A DNA stretch of 19,944 bases from an uncultured Lachnospiraceae bacterium (lineage in GTDB: Bacteria; Bacillota_A; Clostridia; Lachnospirales; Lachnospiraceae), in the NCBI GenBank assembly GCA_910587495.1, contig CAJUMT010000041.1:1-19944 (forward strand), in the 5' to 3' direction. Made by a program: the position numbers and the translations under genes. Positions 1 to 6,647 of this stretch are shown here, in pieces. A model generated the notes under the pieces. It searched no databases, was not told the origin of the DNA, and was given only the letters and a program-made list of their open reading frames with translations. Each line of letters starts with the position of its first letter. The stretch's first letter is position 1.

Positions 1-49
1 ACGAGATCTTGCTGTGTGACTGGAGTTCAGACGTGTGCTCTTCCGATCT
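1..49 (+). other. Illumina TruSeq i7 adapter remnant (artefact)
   Basis: Bases 16-49 match the 34-nt TruSeq read-2 primer site, beginning GTGACTGGAGTTC and ending GCTCTTCCGATCT. Bases 1-7 (ACGAGAT) are the end of the P7 flow-cell sequence, and bases 8-15 (CTTGCTGT) sit exactly where the 8-nt index belongs. This is library construction sequence that survived trimming and assembly. Biological sequence starts at about base 50. Confidence 0.97.
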
Positions 50-83
50 GATCCAGAAAATGCTGGACGGACATCATATTTAA
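50..83 (+). CDS. 3' end of an unidentified upstream gene (partial)
   Basis: Immediately after the adapter, one frame reads Ile-Gln-Lys-Met-Leu-Asp-Gly-His-His-Ile and then TAA at 81-83. It ends 28 bp before ddl on the same strand, the spacing expected for the last codons of a preceding operon gene. Only ten codons are left, so the product cannot be named, and a chance open frame is not excluded. Confidence 0.3.
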
Positions 84-111
84 TTTATTTCAGACTATTT
101 AGGAGGCATCT

Positions 112-1182
112 ATGAAAATCGTGGTACTGGCAGGCGGCATCAGCATGGAAAGGGACGTATCCTTAAGCAGCGGAAAAGGCATCTATCATGCGTTGAAAGA
201 AAACGGCCATAAGGTCATTCTTCTGGATCTGTTCTTAGGCCTTGCCAAAATAAATCAACCTTTAGAGTCCTTATTCGACGCAGATATCGACTGGGCCGCT
301 TCTATAAGCAATGTGGCGGAAAAAGCGCCGGATCTCGATCAGGTAAAAGCGATGCGCCCGGGTTATAAAAGCATTCCCGGACCCAATGTGTTAGAACTCT
401 GCGGTTTATGCGACATGGTATTTATGGCCCTTCACGGCGCCAACGGAGAAGACGGAAGACTCCAGGCGCTCTTTGACCTTTTAGGCATCCGCTACACAGG
501 AACCGGGCATACAAGCAGCGCTTTATGTATGGATAAAAATATAACTAAGCAGATCTTTCGCGGCTATGGTATCCCCACCCCCCCTGACATACTGGTCAGG
601 AAAGGATGTTCTTTTGAGCTTCCCGAGAGCATCGGCTTTCCCTGCATGGTCAAGACCTGCTGCGGCGGCTCCTCGGTGGGCGTTTACCGGGCAGAAGACG
701 TATTCGGCCTAAATAAAGCTTTAAAAGAAGCATTTGCCTACGAAGATACCGTATTGATTGAACGCTGCATCATCGGACGAGAGTTTTCCGTGGCCGTAGT
801 AGAAGGAAAAGCGCTTCCGGTCATTGAAATTGCACCCCTTACAGGATTTTACGACTATAAAAATAAATACCAGGCGGGAAGCACTATAGAGACGTGCCCT
901 GCCAACCTGCCCGGAAATATTTTTGCGCGCATCCAAAAGCACGCCCAGGAAGCCTGTGAAGCAGCAGGGATCGAAGGATACGCCCGGGTGGATTTTATGT
1001 TAGATGAACGGTCCGGGGAAGATTATGCTTTAGAGATCAACACCCTTCCCGGCATGACGCCTACCAGCCTTATGCCCCAGGAAGCCGCCGCGCTGGGATA
1101 TTCTTACAACCAGCTCTGTGAATGGATTCTTAACGTATCCATCAGAAAATATAAACCGGACAGCCAGGGAGGCCTTATATGA
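112..1182 (+). CDS. ddl: D-alanine--D-alanine ligase
   Basis: Cytoplasmic ATP-grasp enzyme that joins two D-alanines to make the dipeptide used by MurF in peptidoglycan precursor synthesis. At 356 aa it has normal family length. Visible motifs are the N-terminal Ser-Met-Glu-Arg with Glu13 (D-Ala site 1), HGANGEDG at 108-115, GGSSVGV at 185-191, the omega-loop FYDYKNKY at 246-253, RVDF at 292-295 and EINTLPGMTPTSL at 308-320 (Mg/ATP and second D-Ala). The Tyr-Lys-Tyr of the omega loop fits a D-Ala-D-Ala ligase rather than the D-lactate or D-serine forms of vancomycin resistance. An odd point is Lys181-Thr182-Cys-Cys, where relatives usually have Lys-Pro. The start is fixed by AGGAGG at 101-106, 5 nt before the ATG. 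It overlaps murF by 4 bp. Confidence 0.95.
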   Translation: MKIVVLAGGISMERDVSLSSGKGIYHALKENGHKVILLDLFLGLAKINQPLESLFDADIDWAASISNVAEKAPDLDQVKAMRPGYKSIPGPNVLELCGLCDMVFMALHGANGEDGRLQALFDLLGIRYTGTGHTSSALCMDKNITKQIFRGYGIPTPPDILVRKGCSFELPESIGFPCMVKTCCGGSSVGVYRAEDVFGLNKALKEAFAYEDTVLIERCIIGREFSVAVVEGKALPVIEIAPLTGFYDYKNKYQAGSTIETCPANLPGNIFARIQKHAQEACEAAGIEGYARVDFMLDERSGEDYALEINTLPGMTPTSLMPQEAAALGYSYNQLCEWILNVSIRKYKPDSQGGLI

Positions 1183-2546
1183 AACAGTTTACGCTAAGAC
1201 AGTTCATGAAGGCCTGCCATGGAATATATCAGGGGCCTTCGGAGTCTCTCGACCGCCCCATAGGAAATGTCCAGGTGGACAGCCGCCTGATTAAAAAAGG
1301 CGATCTTTTTATCGCCACCGTGGGAGAAAAAACAGACGGCCACCGCTTTATCCCGGACGTCTGGCAAAAGAGCGCCTTATGCGCAGTCGGCCAGCAAAAA
1401 TTAAGCAGCCCATCGGGGCCGTATCTTCTTGTGGAAGATACGCTTAAGGCCTTAAAGGACGCAGCCGAATCTTACAGAAAAAGTCTTGCCATTCCTGTCA
1501 TCGGGATCACCGGAAGCGTCGGAAAAACCAGCACCAAGGAGATGGTCGCTGCTATCCTGAGCCAAAAATACCAGGTCTTAAAGACCCCCGGTAATTTTAA
1601 CAACGAAATCGGGCTGCCCCTGACTGTTTTTAAGATCGAGTCTTGTCATGAAGCAGCCGTTTTGGAGATGGGCATGAATCACTTCGGCGAAATGCACAGG
1701 CTCAGTAAGATCGCCAGGCCCACCCACTGCCTGTTCACGAACATAGGCGTTGCCCATTTAGAATATCTGGGTTCCCGGGACGGCATCTTAAAAGCAAAGT
1801 CCGAGATGTTCGACTATGCAGCCAAGGATGCAGAAGTCTTCGTAAACGGAGATGACGACAAATTAATCTCTTTAAAAAACCGGGCCGTCACCTTCGGCCT
1901 TACCCCCGCAAACAAGGTCTTTGCCGACCAGGTGGAAAACATGGGATTAGAGGGCTTACGCTGCCGGATTCATGCGGGCGGCGTCACCTTTACGGCCCAC
2001 ATCCCTTTACCTGGCAGGCACATGGTCTACAATGCCCTGGCAGGCACATGCATCGGTCTTTCTCTTGGGCTTATACCAGAAGAAATTCAGGCAGGCATCC
2101 GCTCCTTAAAGCCTTTGGACGGACGCGGCAATATTCTGCATACCGGACGCTATACTTTGCTGGATGACTGTTACAACGCCAATCCCGTATCCATGTGTGC
2201 CATGTTGGACGTACTTGACCATGCGCTTACCCGAAAGGTAGCCATATTAGGAGACATGGGCGAATTAGGAGAACAGTCAGAAGCACTTCATGCATCCGTA
2301 GGAAAACATCTTGGCAGCATTCATGCAGACCTGGTCATCACCATCGGACCTCACAGCGAAGCGCTCCACAAGGCTGCTAAAAGCGCTGCTCCCTGGTCTG
2401 TTTGTATGCATTATGACAGCCAGGAAGCATTTTTAGAAGAAGCTGATTCGCTCTTGCAAAAAGGCGATTCTATCCTTCTTAAAGCTTCCCATTATATGGG
2501 ATTTGAGCACATTATAAAAATACTTTCACAGGAGAATGAGACATGA
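1179..2546 (+). CDS. murF: UDP-N-acetylmuramoyl-tripeptide--D-alanyl-D-alanine ligase
   Basis: Adds the D-Ala-D-Ala made by Ddl to UDP-MurNAc-tripeptide, the last cytoplasmic step of peptidoglycan monomer synthesis. It is 455 aa, normal for MurF. The N-terminal uracil-binding domain has Asp-Ser-Arg at 34-36. The central ATPase has the P-loop ITGSVGKTST at 110-119, LEMGMNHFGEM at 162-172, TNIGVAHLEYLG at 187-198, and Lys207 in the KAKSEM stretch, where Mur ligases carry the carbamylated lysine. The C-terminal domain has DDCYNANPVSM. The ATG lies in an ATGA overlap with the ddl stop, so translation is probably coupled, which suits two enzymes acting in sequence. The 3' end overlaps the dehydrogenase gene in the same way. 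Confidence 0.95.
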   Translation: MKQFTLRQFMKACHGIYQGPSESLDRPIGNVQVDSRLIKKGDLFIATVGEKTDGHRFIPDVWQKSALCAVGQQKLSSPSGPYLLVEDTLKALKDAAESYRKSLAIPVIGITGSVGKTSTKEMVAAILSQKYQVLKTPGNFNNEIGLPLTVFKIESCHEAAVLEMGMNHFGEMHRLSKIARPTHCLFTNIGVAHLEYLGSRDGILKAKSEMFDYAAKDAEVFVNGDDDKLISLKNRAVTFGLTPANKVFADQVENMGLEGLRCRIHAGGVTFTAHIPLPGRHMVYNALAGTCIGLSLGLIPEEIQAGIRSLKPLDGRGNILHTGRYTLLDDCYNANPVSMCAMLDVLDHALTRKVAILGDMGELGEQSEALHASVGKHLGSIHADLVITIGPHSEALHKAAKSAAPWSVCMHYDSQEAFLEEADSLLQKGDSILLKASHYMGFEHIIKILSQENET

Positions 2547-3721
2547 CCAATTTTGAATATTATACCCCCACAAGGGTCGTTTTTGGAAAAGACAGTGAAA
2601 AAAAGACCGGAGAACTGGTCAAAGAATATGGCGCTACAAAGGTACTGATTCACTATGGCGGAGAAAGCGCTAAAAAATCCGGTCTCCTGGACCGTATTTG
2701 CGCATCTTTGGACGCGTCGGGCATTCCTTATGTTTTACTGGGCGGTGTGGTTCCCAATCCTCGTCTGAGCCTGGTGCATAAAGGGATGGAGCTTGTCAGA
2801 AAAGAGGGCGCAGACTTTCTTCTTGCCGTAGGAGGCGGCAGCGTAATTGATTCTGCCAAAGCCATCGGCTACGGTGTTTACAACAACTGTGATCCCTGGT
2901 TGTTCTACAGTAAGCAGGCGCAGGCTAGAGGATGTCTTCCGGTAGCGGCTGTCCTGACGATCGCGGCAGCCGGAAGCGAAATGAGCGACTCCTCTGTAAT
3001 CACTAATGAGGATGGATGGTTAAAGAGAGGTTACAACAGCAACTACTGCCGCTGTAAATTTGCAATCATGAATCCGGAGCTGACATATACCCTTCCGCCC
3101 TATCAGACCGCCAGCGGCTGCGTGGATATCATGATGCATACTATGGAGCGTTATTTTACCCATGAAACACATACGGAACTTACCGACGGCATCTGCGAAG
3201 CGCTGCTTCGAACCGTAATGCATAATGCCAAAATCTTAAAAGAGAATCCTTATGACTATAATGCGCGAGCTGAAGTTATGTGGGCAGGAAGTCTGTCTCA
3301 CAACGGACTTACCGGCTGCGGCACCGTAGGCGACTGGGCCTCCCATCAGATCGAGCACGAGCTGGGCGGCATGTTTGATGTGGCTCACGGCGCAGGACTG
3401 GCTGCTATCTGGGGAAGCTGGGCACGGTATGTCTGTGAAGAAAATATCGACCGGTTCGCCCAGTTTGCAGTGCGTGTCATGGGTGTTCCTGAAACTGACG
3501 GTTCTTCAAAAGATCTGGTGCAAAAAGGCATATGCGCCATGGAAAACTTCTATCGTTCTATTGATATGCCAACATCACTTACTGAACTCGGCATTCATCC
3601 GACAGATGCGCAAATCCAGGAACTTGCTGATAAATGTGTTTTTTTCGGGAAAAGAACAATTGGAAACTTTAAAGTGTTAAACGGTGAGGATGTTGCGAAG
3701 ATTTATCAAAGATCACTATAA
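2543..3721 (+). CDS. Iron-containing alcohol dehydrogenase (butanol dehydrogenase-like)
   Basis: A 392-aa group III alcohol dehydrogenase, probably an NAD(P)H-dependent aldehyde/alcohol oxidoreductase of the BDH/YqhD branch. The Rossmann part has GGGSVIDSAK at 97-106. Likely metal ligands are Asp195 and His199 (in GCVDIMMH), His268 and His282; the D-x3-H spacing and the 14-residue gap between the last two histidines match the family (for example FucO). Substrate cannot be read from sequence. The ATG overlaps the murF stop by 4 bp, so it is the third gene of the ddl-murF operon, an unexpected partner for cell-wall genes. It is followed by a strong terminator. Confidence 0.9.
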   Translation: MTNFEYYTPTRVVFGKDSEKKTGELVKEYGATKVLIHYGGESAKKSGLLDRICASLDASGIPYVLLGGVVPNPRLSLVHKGMELVRKEGADFLLAVGGGSVIDSAKAIGYGVYNNCDPWLFYSKQAQARGCLPVAAVLTIAAAGSEMSDSSVITNEDGWLKRGYNSNYCRCKFAIMNPELTYTLPPYQTASGCVDIMMHTMERYFTHETHTELTDGICEALLRTVMHNAKILKENPYDYNARAEVMWAGSLSHNGLTGCGTVGDWASHQIEHELGGMFDVAHGAGLAAIWGSWARYVCEENIDRFAQFAVRVMGVPETDGSSKDLVQKGICAMENFYRSIDMPTSLTELGIHPTDAQIQELADKCVFFGKRTIGNFKVLNGEDVAKIYQRSL

Positions 3722-3745
3722 ATCACAGAACGGCCTGTTATATGT

Positions 3746-3777
3746 AAAGGGTGTTGCTTAAAGCAATGCCCTTTTTT
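3746..3777 (+). terminator. Rho-independent terminator of the ddl-murF-adh operon
   Basis: A stem of about 12 bp (AAAGGGTGTTGC with GCAATGCCCTTT, including two G-T wobbles), a 5-nt loop and a run of six T (3772-3777) start 25 bp after the dehydrogenase stop. The stop codon of the converging carD-like gene (complement of 3758-3760) lies inside the loop. On the - strand the stem is followed only by TTTACATA, so termination that way would be weaker. Confidence 0.85.
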
Positions 3778-4282
3778 CGTCCATCTTCTCAATGTGCTCC
3801 TTAATAAGCGGCGCCATCTCGGATTTGTCCTTATCCATGACAAAGGCAAGTTCACTGTAAAGTGCTTCTTCTGCCAGCTTAAGATAGCGTTCGTCTGTGG
3901 ATGCCATCTTCTTGCCCTGAGACAAACGTGTCTGCCTTCTTACATGTAGCGTCTTGATGATCGACACCCACTGATGCTGGTCGCAGGAATTTAAAGCCTG
4001 TTTGTAAGTTTCCTCTCTTACCTTTTCATTGGCAACCCAGATCTGAGGAATATCCCGAATCTCATCCAAAAGCTTCCATGCTTCCTGTTTTGTAACCAGC
4101 TTTCTGGCATTAGCATCCTTTTTATCTACCGGAAAATATACTCGGCTGCCTTTTGCGTTTAAAGGTGAAAGAACATAGTAAAGCTTTTTTTTGTCCACTC
4201 CGGAAATGTCCAGATGTGTGATGTCTTCAATTTTACAGATTCCATTGCGACCATATATAATATATTCGCCTTTTTCAAACAT
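3758..4282 (-). CDS. CarD/CdnL/TRCF-family transcriptional regulator
   Basis: A 174-aa soluble protein. The N-terminal ~60 residues (from FEKGEYIIYGRNGICKIEDI to VYFPVD) form the Tudor-like CarD_CdnL_TRCF RNA polymerase-interacting domain, which contacts the beta subunit and tunes open-complex formation. The rest is the helical C-terminal domain typical of CarD/CdnL (KEAW, VREETYKQALNS, ERYLKLAEEALYSELA). Length is normal. Start: ATG with GAAAGGGG (complement of 4291-4298) 8 nt upstream. Its only visible promoter lies before an intrinsic terminator in the leader, so expression should depend on read-through (see 4310-4350). It converges on the dehydrogenase gene and shares that gene's terminator hairpin. 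Confidence 0.88.
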   Translation of the reverse strand: MFEKGEYIIYGRNGICKIEDITHLDISGVDKKKLYYVLSPLNAKGSRVYFPVDKKDANARKLVTKQEAWKLLDEIRDIPQIWVANEKVREETYKQALNSCDQHQWVSIIKTLHVRRQTRLSQGKKMASTDERYLKLAEEALYSELAFVMDKDKSEMAPLIKEHIEKMDEKRALL

Positions 4283-4309
4283 TGATATTACCCCTTTCTA
4301 ATCATGTTC

Positions 4310-4350
4310 AAAAAAAACCCGGCATAGCCCACTAAGCATCCATGCCGGTT
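4310..4350 (-). terminator. Intrinsic terminator / putative attenuator in the carD leader
   Basis: On the - strand, AACCGGCAT and ATGCCGGGTT form a GC-rich stem (7 continuous pairs, then one bulged G and two A-U pairs) with a 16-nt loop. It is followed at once by eight T (complement of 4310-4317). It sits 27 bp before the carD ATG and about 60 bp after the only clear promoter, too close to the gene for another promoter to fit between. No clear competing antiterminator helix was found by eye. Confidence 0.7.
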
Positions 4351-4362
4351 CTTGAGTATTTC

Positions 4363-4392
4363 TTATCCAAAAGCTGCAAACTTTTCTGACAT
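4363..4392 (-). CDS. Possible 9-codon leader peptide (MSEKFAAFG)
   Basis: Between the leader promoter and the terminator hairpin an ATG (complement of 4390-4392) opens a nine-codon frame ending in TAA, preceded by AGGGGG. The gap between that Shine-Dalgarno-like run and the ATG is only 2 nt, which is poor for initiation, and the peptide has no run of one regulatory amino acid. It could equally be an untranslated leader. Confidence 0.2.
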   Translation of the reverse strand: MSEKFAAFG

Positions 4393-4411
4393 TTCCCCCT
4401 AATATAAGATT

Positions 4412-4440
4412 ATTATATCGAATTTTCACACAGATTGCAA
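4412..4440 (-). promoter_or_regulatory. Sigma-A-type promoter for the carD leader
   Basis: On the - strand: -35 TTGCAA (4435-4440), a 17-nt spacer and a perfect -10 TATAAT (complement of 4412-4417). Predicted start of transcription is near 4405. This gives a leader of about 120 nt before the carD ATG, or a short RNA of about 95 nt if it stops at the hairpin at 4310-4350. Confidence 0.75.
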
Positions 4441-4517
4441 ATACTTTTTCATTTATTTAAATATTTTTGTGCATATTGTATGAAATTAACTCATATATTT
4501 TTGTATATTTTTTAACG

Positions 4518-4547
4518 AAAATATCCCGGAGCATTTCCCCGGGATAT
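4518..4547 (-). terminator. Terminator of the sigma/anti-sigma operon
   Basis: A perfect 9-bp inverted repeat (ATATCCCGG with CCGGGATAT), a 9-nt loop and TTTT on the - strand, starting 10 bp after the anti-sigma stop codon. It separates that operon from the carD promoter downstream. Confidence 0.78.
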
Positions 4548-4557
4548 CCTTATATCA

Positions 4558-5955
4558 TCATTTGTTCAAATAAATATAACCGTCCAATTGTGAAAGAATC
4601 TGCTGTACGGATTCACTTTCGGTCTGGTTAACACTGTAGTTTCCATTCCATGGGGACAAGAACAATGACCCTTTCCTGTCTTTATCCACCACAAAGAGAA
4701 GCGTGTAGGAAAGGTCTTCCCCTTTTGCCAGGTCACGGTAGAAAAAGTGTTGTCTGACTTTTTGATCCGTATATACAGCTTTGTCGAAATAAACGGATGA
4801 CTGATCCATCTGAAGCTCATAGTGCTCCTCCGGCACTGCTACATAGTCGTCCATAGACCAGGTATACGAACCGTCGCTCCGTGCCTCTACATCAATAAGC
4901 TGCAGATCCAGTTCCGTATCGTTTTTCTCATCGTCTCCATAATAACGTACCTGTAGATCCACTTTCAGAATCTGCTGTTCCGTAAGACTTTCTTCCACAA
5001 GCTGACCCTCTTTGTCGTAGTGCTGCCTGTTATAAGGCTTCAAAGTTTTGTCCGCGTTCAGCCACCCGTCGAATCTGGTAAAGTCAAAAAATTTGTCCTG
5101 ATCAAAACCTTCAATGCTGTCTAGATATTCATAGCCTGTCACAGTATAGCCCACAGATCCGTCCAGAAGTTTTAATTCTTCTCCGACACCAAAGATTTTA
5201 TCAGAGGGAATCCCTGCCGTAAGTAAATCAGCATGATTTTTCGCCCCGTTTTCCATTGCCTGCGCTTCGGAATCTTCCTGCTGCTTTCTCGCCGCTTTTT
5301 CTTCCTCTGTCTCATAGGCTGCGTCCCCAGTGCGCTCCACGCTTAAGCTGTCCGCAAACTTAAGTAGTTCATCCTGCCCCACCGGATATGCGGATACGAT
5401 ATGCAGCACATACCCTTCCGCTTCGTTAAATAAAAATATATAGGTCGGCGACTGATACTTCTTTGCTTCCTGAAAGGTAATAATATCCGCCTTCATACCG
5501 CTCAAAGTCGTATGTTCCACATTTTCGATCTGCCCTTCTACCGACAATTCGCCGCCCAGGCGGTCCAGCTCCGCCATGGTATAAACCGGCATGATTGTGA
5601 TGCCAAGACCGTCATCCCCGTAATACTTACCGGCGCCCTGATCTTTAAAGCCCGCCGGCAAATATCCAGGCGTCACTTTATACTCCCCCGGTATCAGATC
5701 ATAATTAATATTAAACTCATAGGAAACATTATTCGTTTCCTGATGTGTCTCCTTCTGAAAATAAGCCGCTGCGGCCAACACGCCAACGGAACCTATGGCA
5801 AGCACCGCGCAGGCTGCCGCCACGCCGGTCCATCTGCGATAACCGGTTCTTTTTTTCTTCATCTGTTTTATTTCTCCTCTCCTGATCTTTCCATATGCTT
5901 CCTGAAGCTTTTCTTCTACAATGACAGGTAGTTTTTCTTCTTTTCTTATATCCAA
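4558..5955 (-). CDS. Membrane-anchored anti-sigma factor / sigma regulator (DUF4367-like)
   Basis: A 465-aa single-pass protein. Residues 1-41 are a charged cytoplasmic part, 42-66 one hydrophobic segment (WTGVAAACAVLAIGSVGVL and on), and the rest is extracellular. Residues ~85-210 resemble the DUF4367 sensor seen in anti-sigma proteins (pattern LPAGF, ITIMPVY, GYVLHIV, ELLKFADSLS). A second beta-rich domain fills ~255-450. No HxxxCxxC zinc motif is seen, so it would belong to the non-ZAS type. It follows the ECF sigma gene with 14 bp between stop and start, and AAAGGAG sits 7 nt before a TTG start, the usual layout for a sigma and its inhibitor. Expected role: hold the sigma factor at the membrane until a cell-surface signal releases it. 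The signal is unknown. Confidence 0.78.
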   Translation of the reverse strand: MDIRKEEKLPVIVEEKLQEAYGKIRRGEIKQMKKKRTGYRRWTGVAAACAVLAIGSVGVLAAAAYFQKETHQETNNVSYEFNINYDLIPGEYKVTPGYLPAGFKDQGAGKYYGDDGLGITIMPVYTMAELDRLGGELSVEGQIENVEHTTLSGMKADIITFQEAKKYQSPTYIFLFNEAEGYVLHIVSAYPVGQDELLKFADSLSVERTGDAAYETEEEKAARKQQEDSEAQAMENGAKNHADLLTAGIPSDKIFGVGEELKLLDGSVGYTVTGYEYLDSIEGFDQDKFFDFTRFDGWLNADKTLKPYNRQHYDKEGQLVEESLTEQQILKVDLQVRYYGDDEKNDTELDLQLIDVEARSDGSYTWSMDDYVAVPEEHYELQMDQSSVYFDKAVYTDQKVRQHFFYRDLAKGEDLSYTLLFVVDKDRKGSLFLSPWNGNYSVNQTESESVQQILSQLDGYIYLNK

Positions 5956-5969
5956 TGTGCTGCTCCTTT

Positions 5970-6470
5970 CTACCGGCCCGCGGCCATTTCTTTACGCAAT
6001 GTTTCTCTTCCGCGCTTTAACCGTGAAGCGACCGTATTTTCCTTCATGTCCATACAGACTGCAATCTCCTTTACTTTCAACCCATAGACATAATACAGCA
6101 TAAAGATGCTCTGATCCTTTTCTTCCAGGGGTGCAACCATCTCCCGGAATCCCTGCTGGCTGCTCTGATCTGACCGTTCTTCTATTTCCGGTGCAGTCTC
6201 AAGAGAAATATCTCCCCTTTTTTTGCGCAACATATCTTTGCAGTTGTTAATTAAAATTCGGATCATCCAGGTCTTAAAATAAGAGCATTGTTTTAATGTG
6301 GCAAGCTTCTCATAACAGTCCAGCACTGTTTGGGACATTGCGTCTGCCACATCTTCTTCCTCTCTTAAAAATCCTCTGGCAACTTTATACATACTTTGTT
6401 TATTCCGTTCTACGAGTGTTATAAAAGCTTCGCTGTCTCCTCGCTGTGCTTTTTTCACAAGAAGCTCCAC
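5970..6470 (-). CDS. ECF-type RNA polymerase sigma factor
   Basis: A 166-aa sigma-70 family protein with only regions 2 and 4. Region 2 (~10-80) includes LREEEDVADAMSQTVLDCYE and CSYFKTWMIRILINNCKD, the core-binding and -10-reading part. Region 4 (~110-160) has the helix-turn-helix YYVYGLKVKEIAVCMDMKENT for the -35 element. The chosen start is GTG at 6468-6470; GGAG lies 11 nt upstream, a little far, but no better in-frame start exists. It precedes the anti-sigma gene in one operon and is probably autoregulated from the ECF-like promoter at 6523-6552. Placement in the ECF30/SigV-like clostridial group is an inference from the promoter and partner type. Confidence 0.88.
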   Translation of the reverse strand: MELLVKKAQRGDSEAFITLVERNKQSMYKVARGFLREEEDVADAMSQTVLDCYEKLATLKQCSYFKTWMIRILINNCKDMLRKKRGDISLETAPEIEERSDQSSQQGFREMVAPLEEKDQSIFMLYYVYGLKVKEIAVCMDMKENTVASRLKRGRETLRKEMAAGR

Positions 6471-6522
6471 CTGGTCTAAGTCTCCTTTCTGTCATCCATC
6501 GGCCAATGTTGTTTTACACTTA

Positions 6523-6552
6523 TTAGACGCAGCTCTACACAAAAAAATTGCA
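6523..6552 (-). promoter_or_regulatory. ECF-type (autoregulatory) promoter of the sigma operon
   Basis: On the - strand: TGCAAT (complement of 6547-6552) followed by a T-rich tract, a 17-nt spacer and CGTCTAA (complement of 6523-6529). A CGTC -10 core with a TG(C/T)AA(C/T) plus T-tract -35 is the form many Firmicute ECF sigma factors recognise before their own genes. The start of transcription would be near 6518, leaving a leader of about 50 nt. Confidence 0.6.
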
Positions 6553-6567
6553 GTAATTTTTATTTTT

Positions 6568-6597
6568 TTGTAACCTGAGGTCCGCATACTTCATAAT
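6568..6597 (+). promoter_or_regulatory. Candidate promoter for feoAB
   Basis: TTGTAA (6568-6573), an 18-nt spacer and CATAAT (6592-6597) lie about 50 bp before the feoAB ATG on the + strand. Five of six -10 bases match consensus. No convincing Fur or DtxR/IdeR operator was recognised nearby. The AT-rich tract makes chance matches easy. Confidence 0.4.
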
Positions 6598-6647
6598 CTG
6601 TTATAAGAGTTTTTCAAGATATCATCTACATATAAGGAGAACTGCGC

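Noticed and set aside
112..1182. Vancomycin-resistance-type D-Ala-D-Lac or D-Ala-D-Ser ligase
   Set aside because: The omega loop keeps the Tyr-Lys-Tyr pattern of housekeeping Ddl, murF follows directly, and no vanH/vanX/vanT-like gene is present.
3375..3680. 101-codon + strand frame inside the dehydrogenase gene
   Set aside because: Out-of-frame shadow of the metal-binding region of the iron-type alcohol dehydrogenase.
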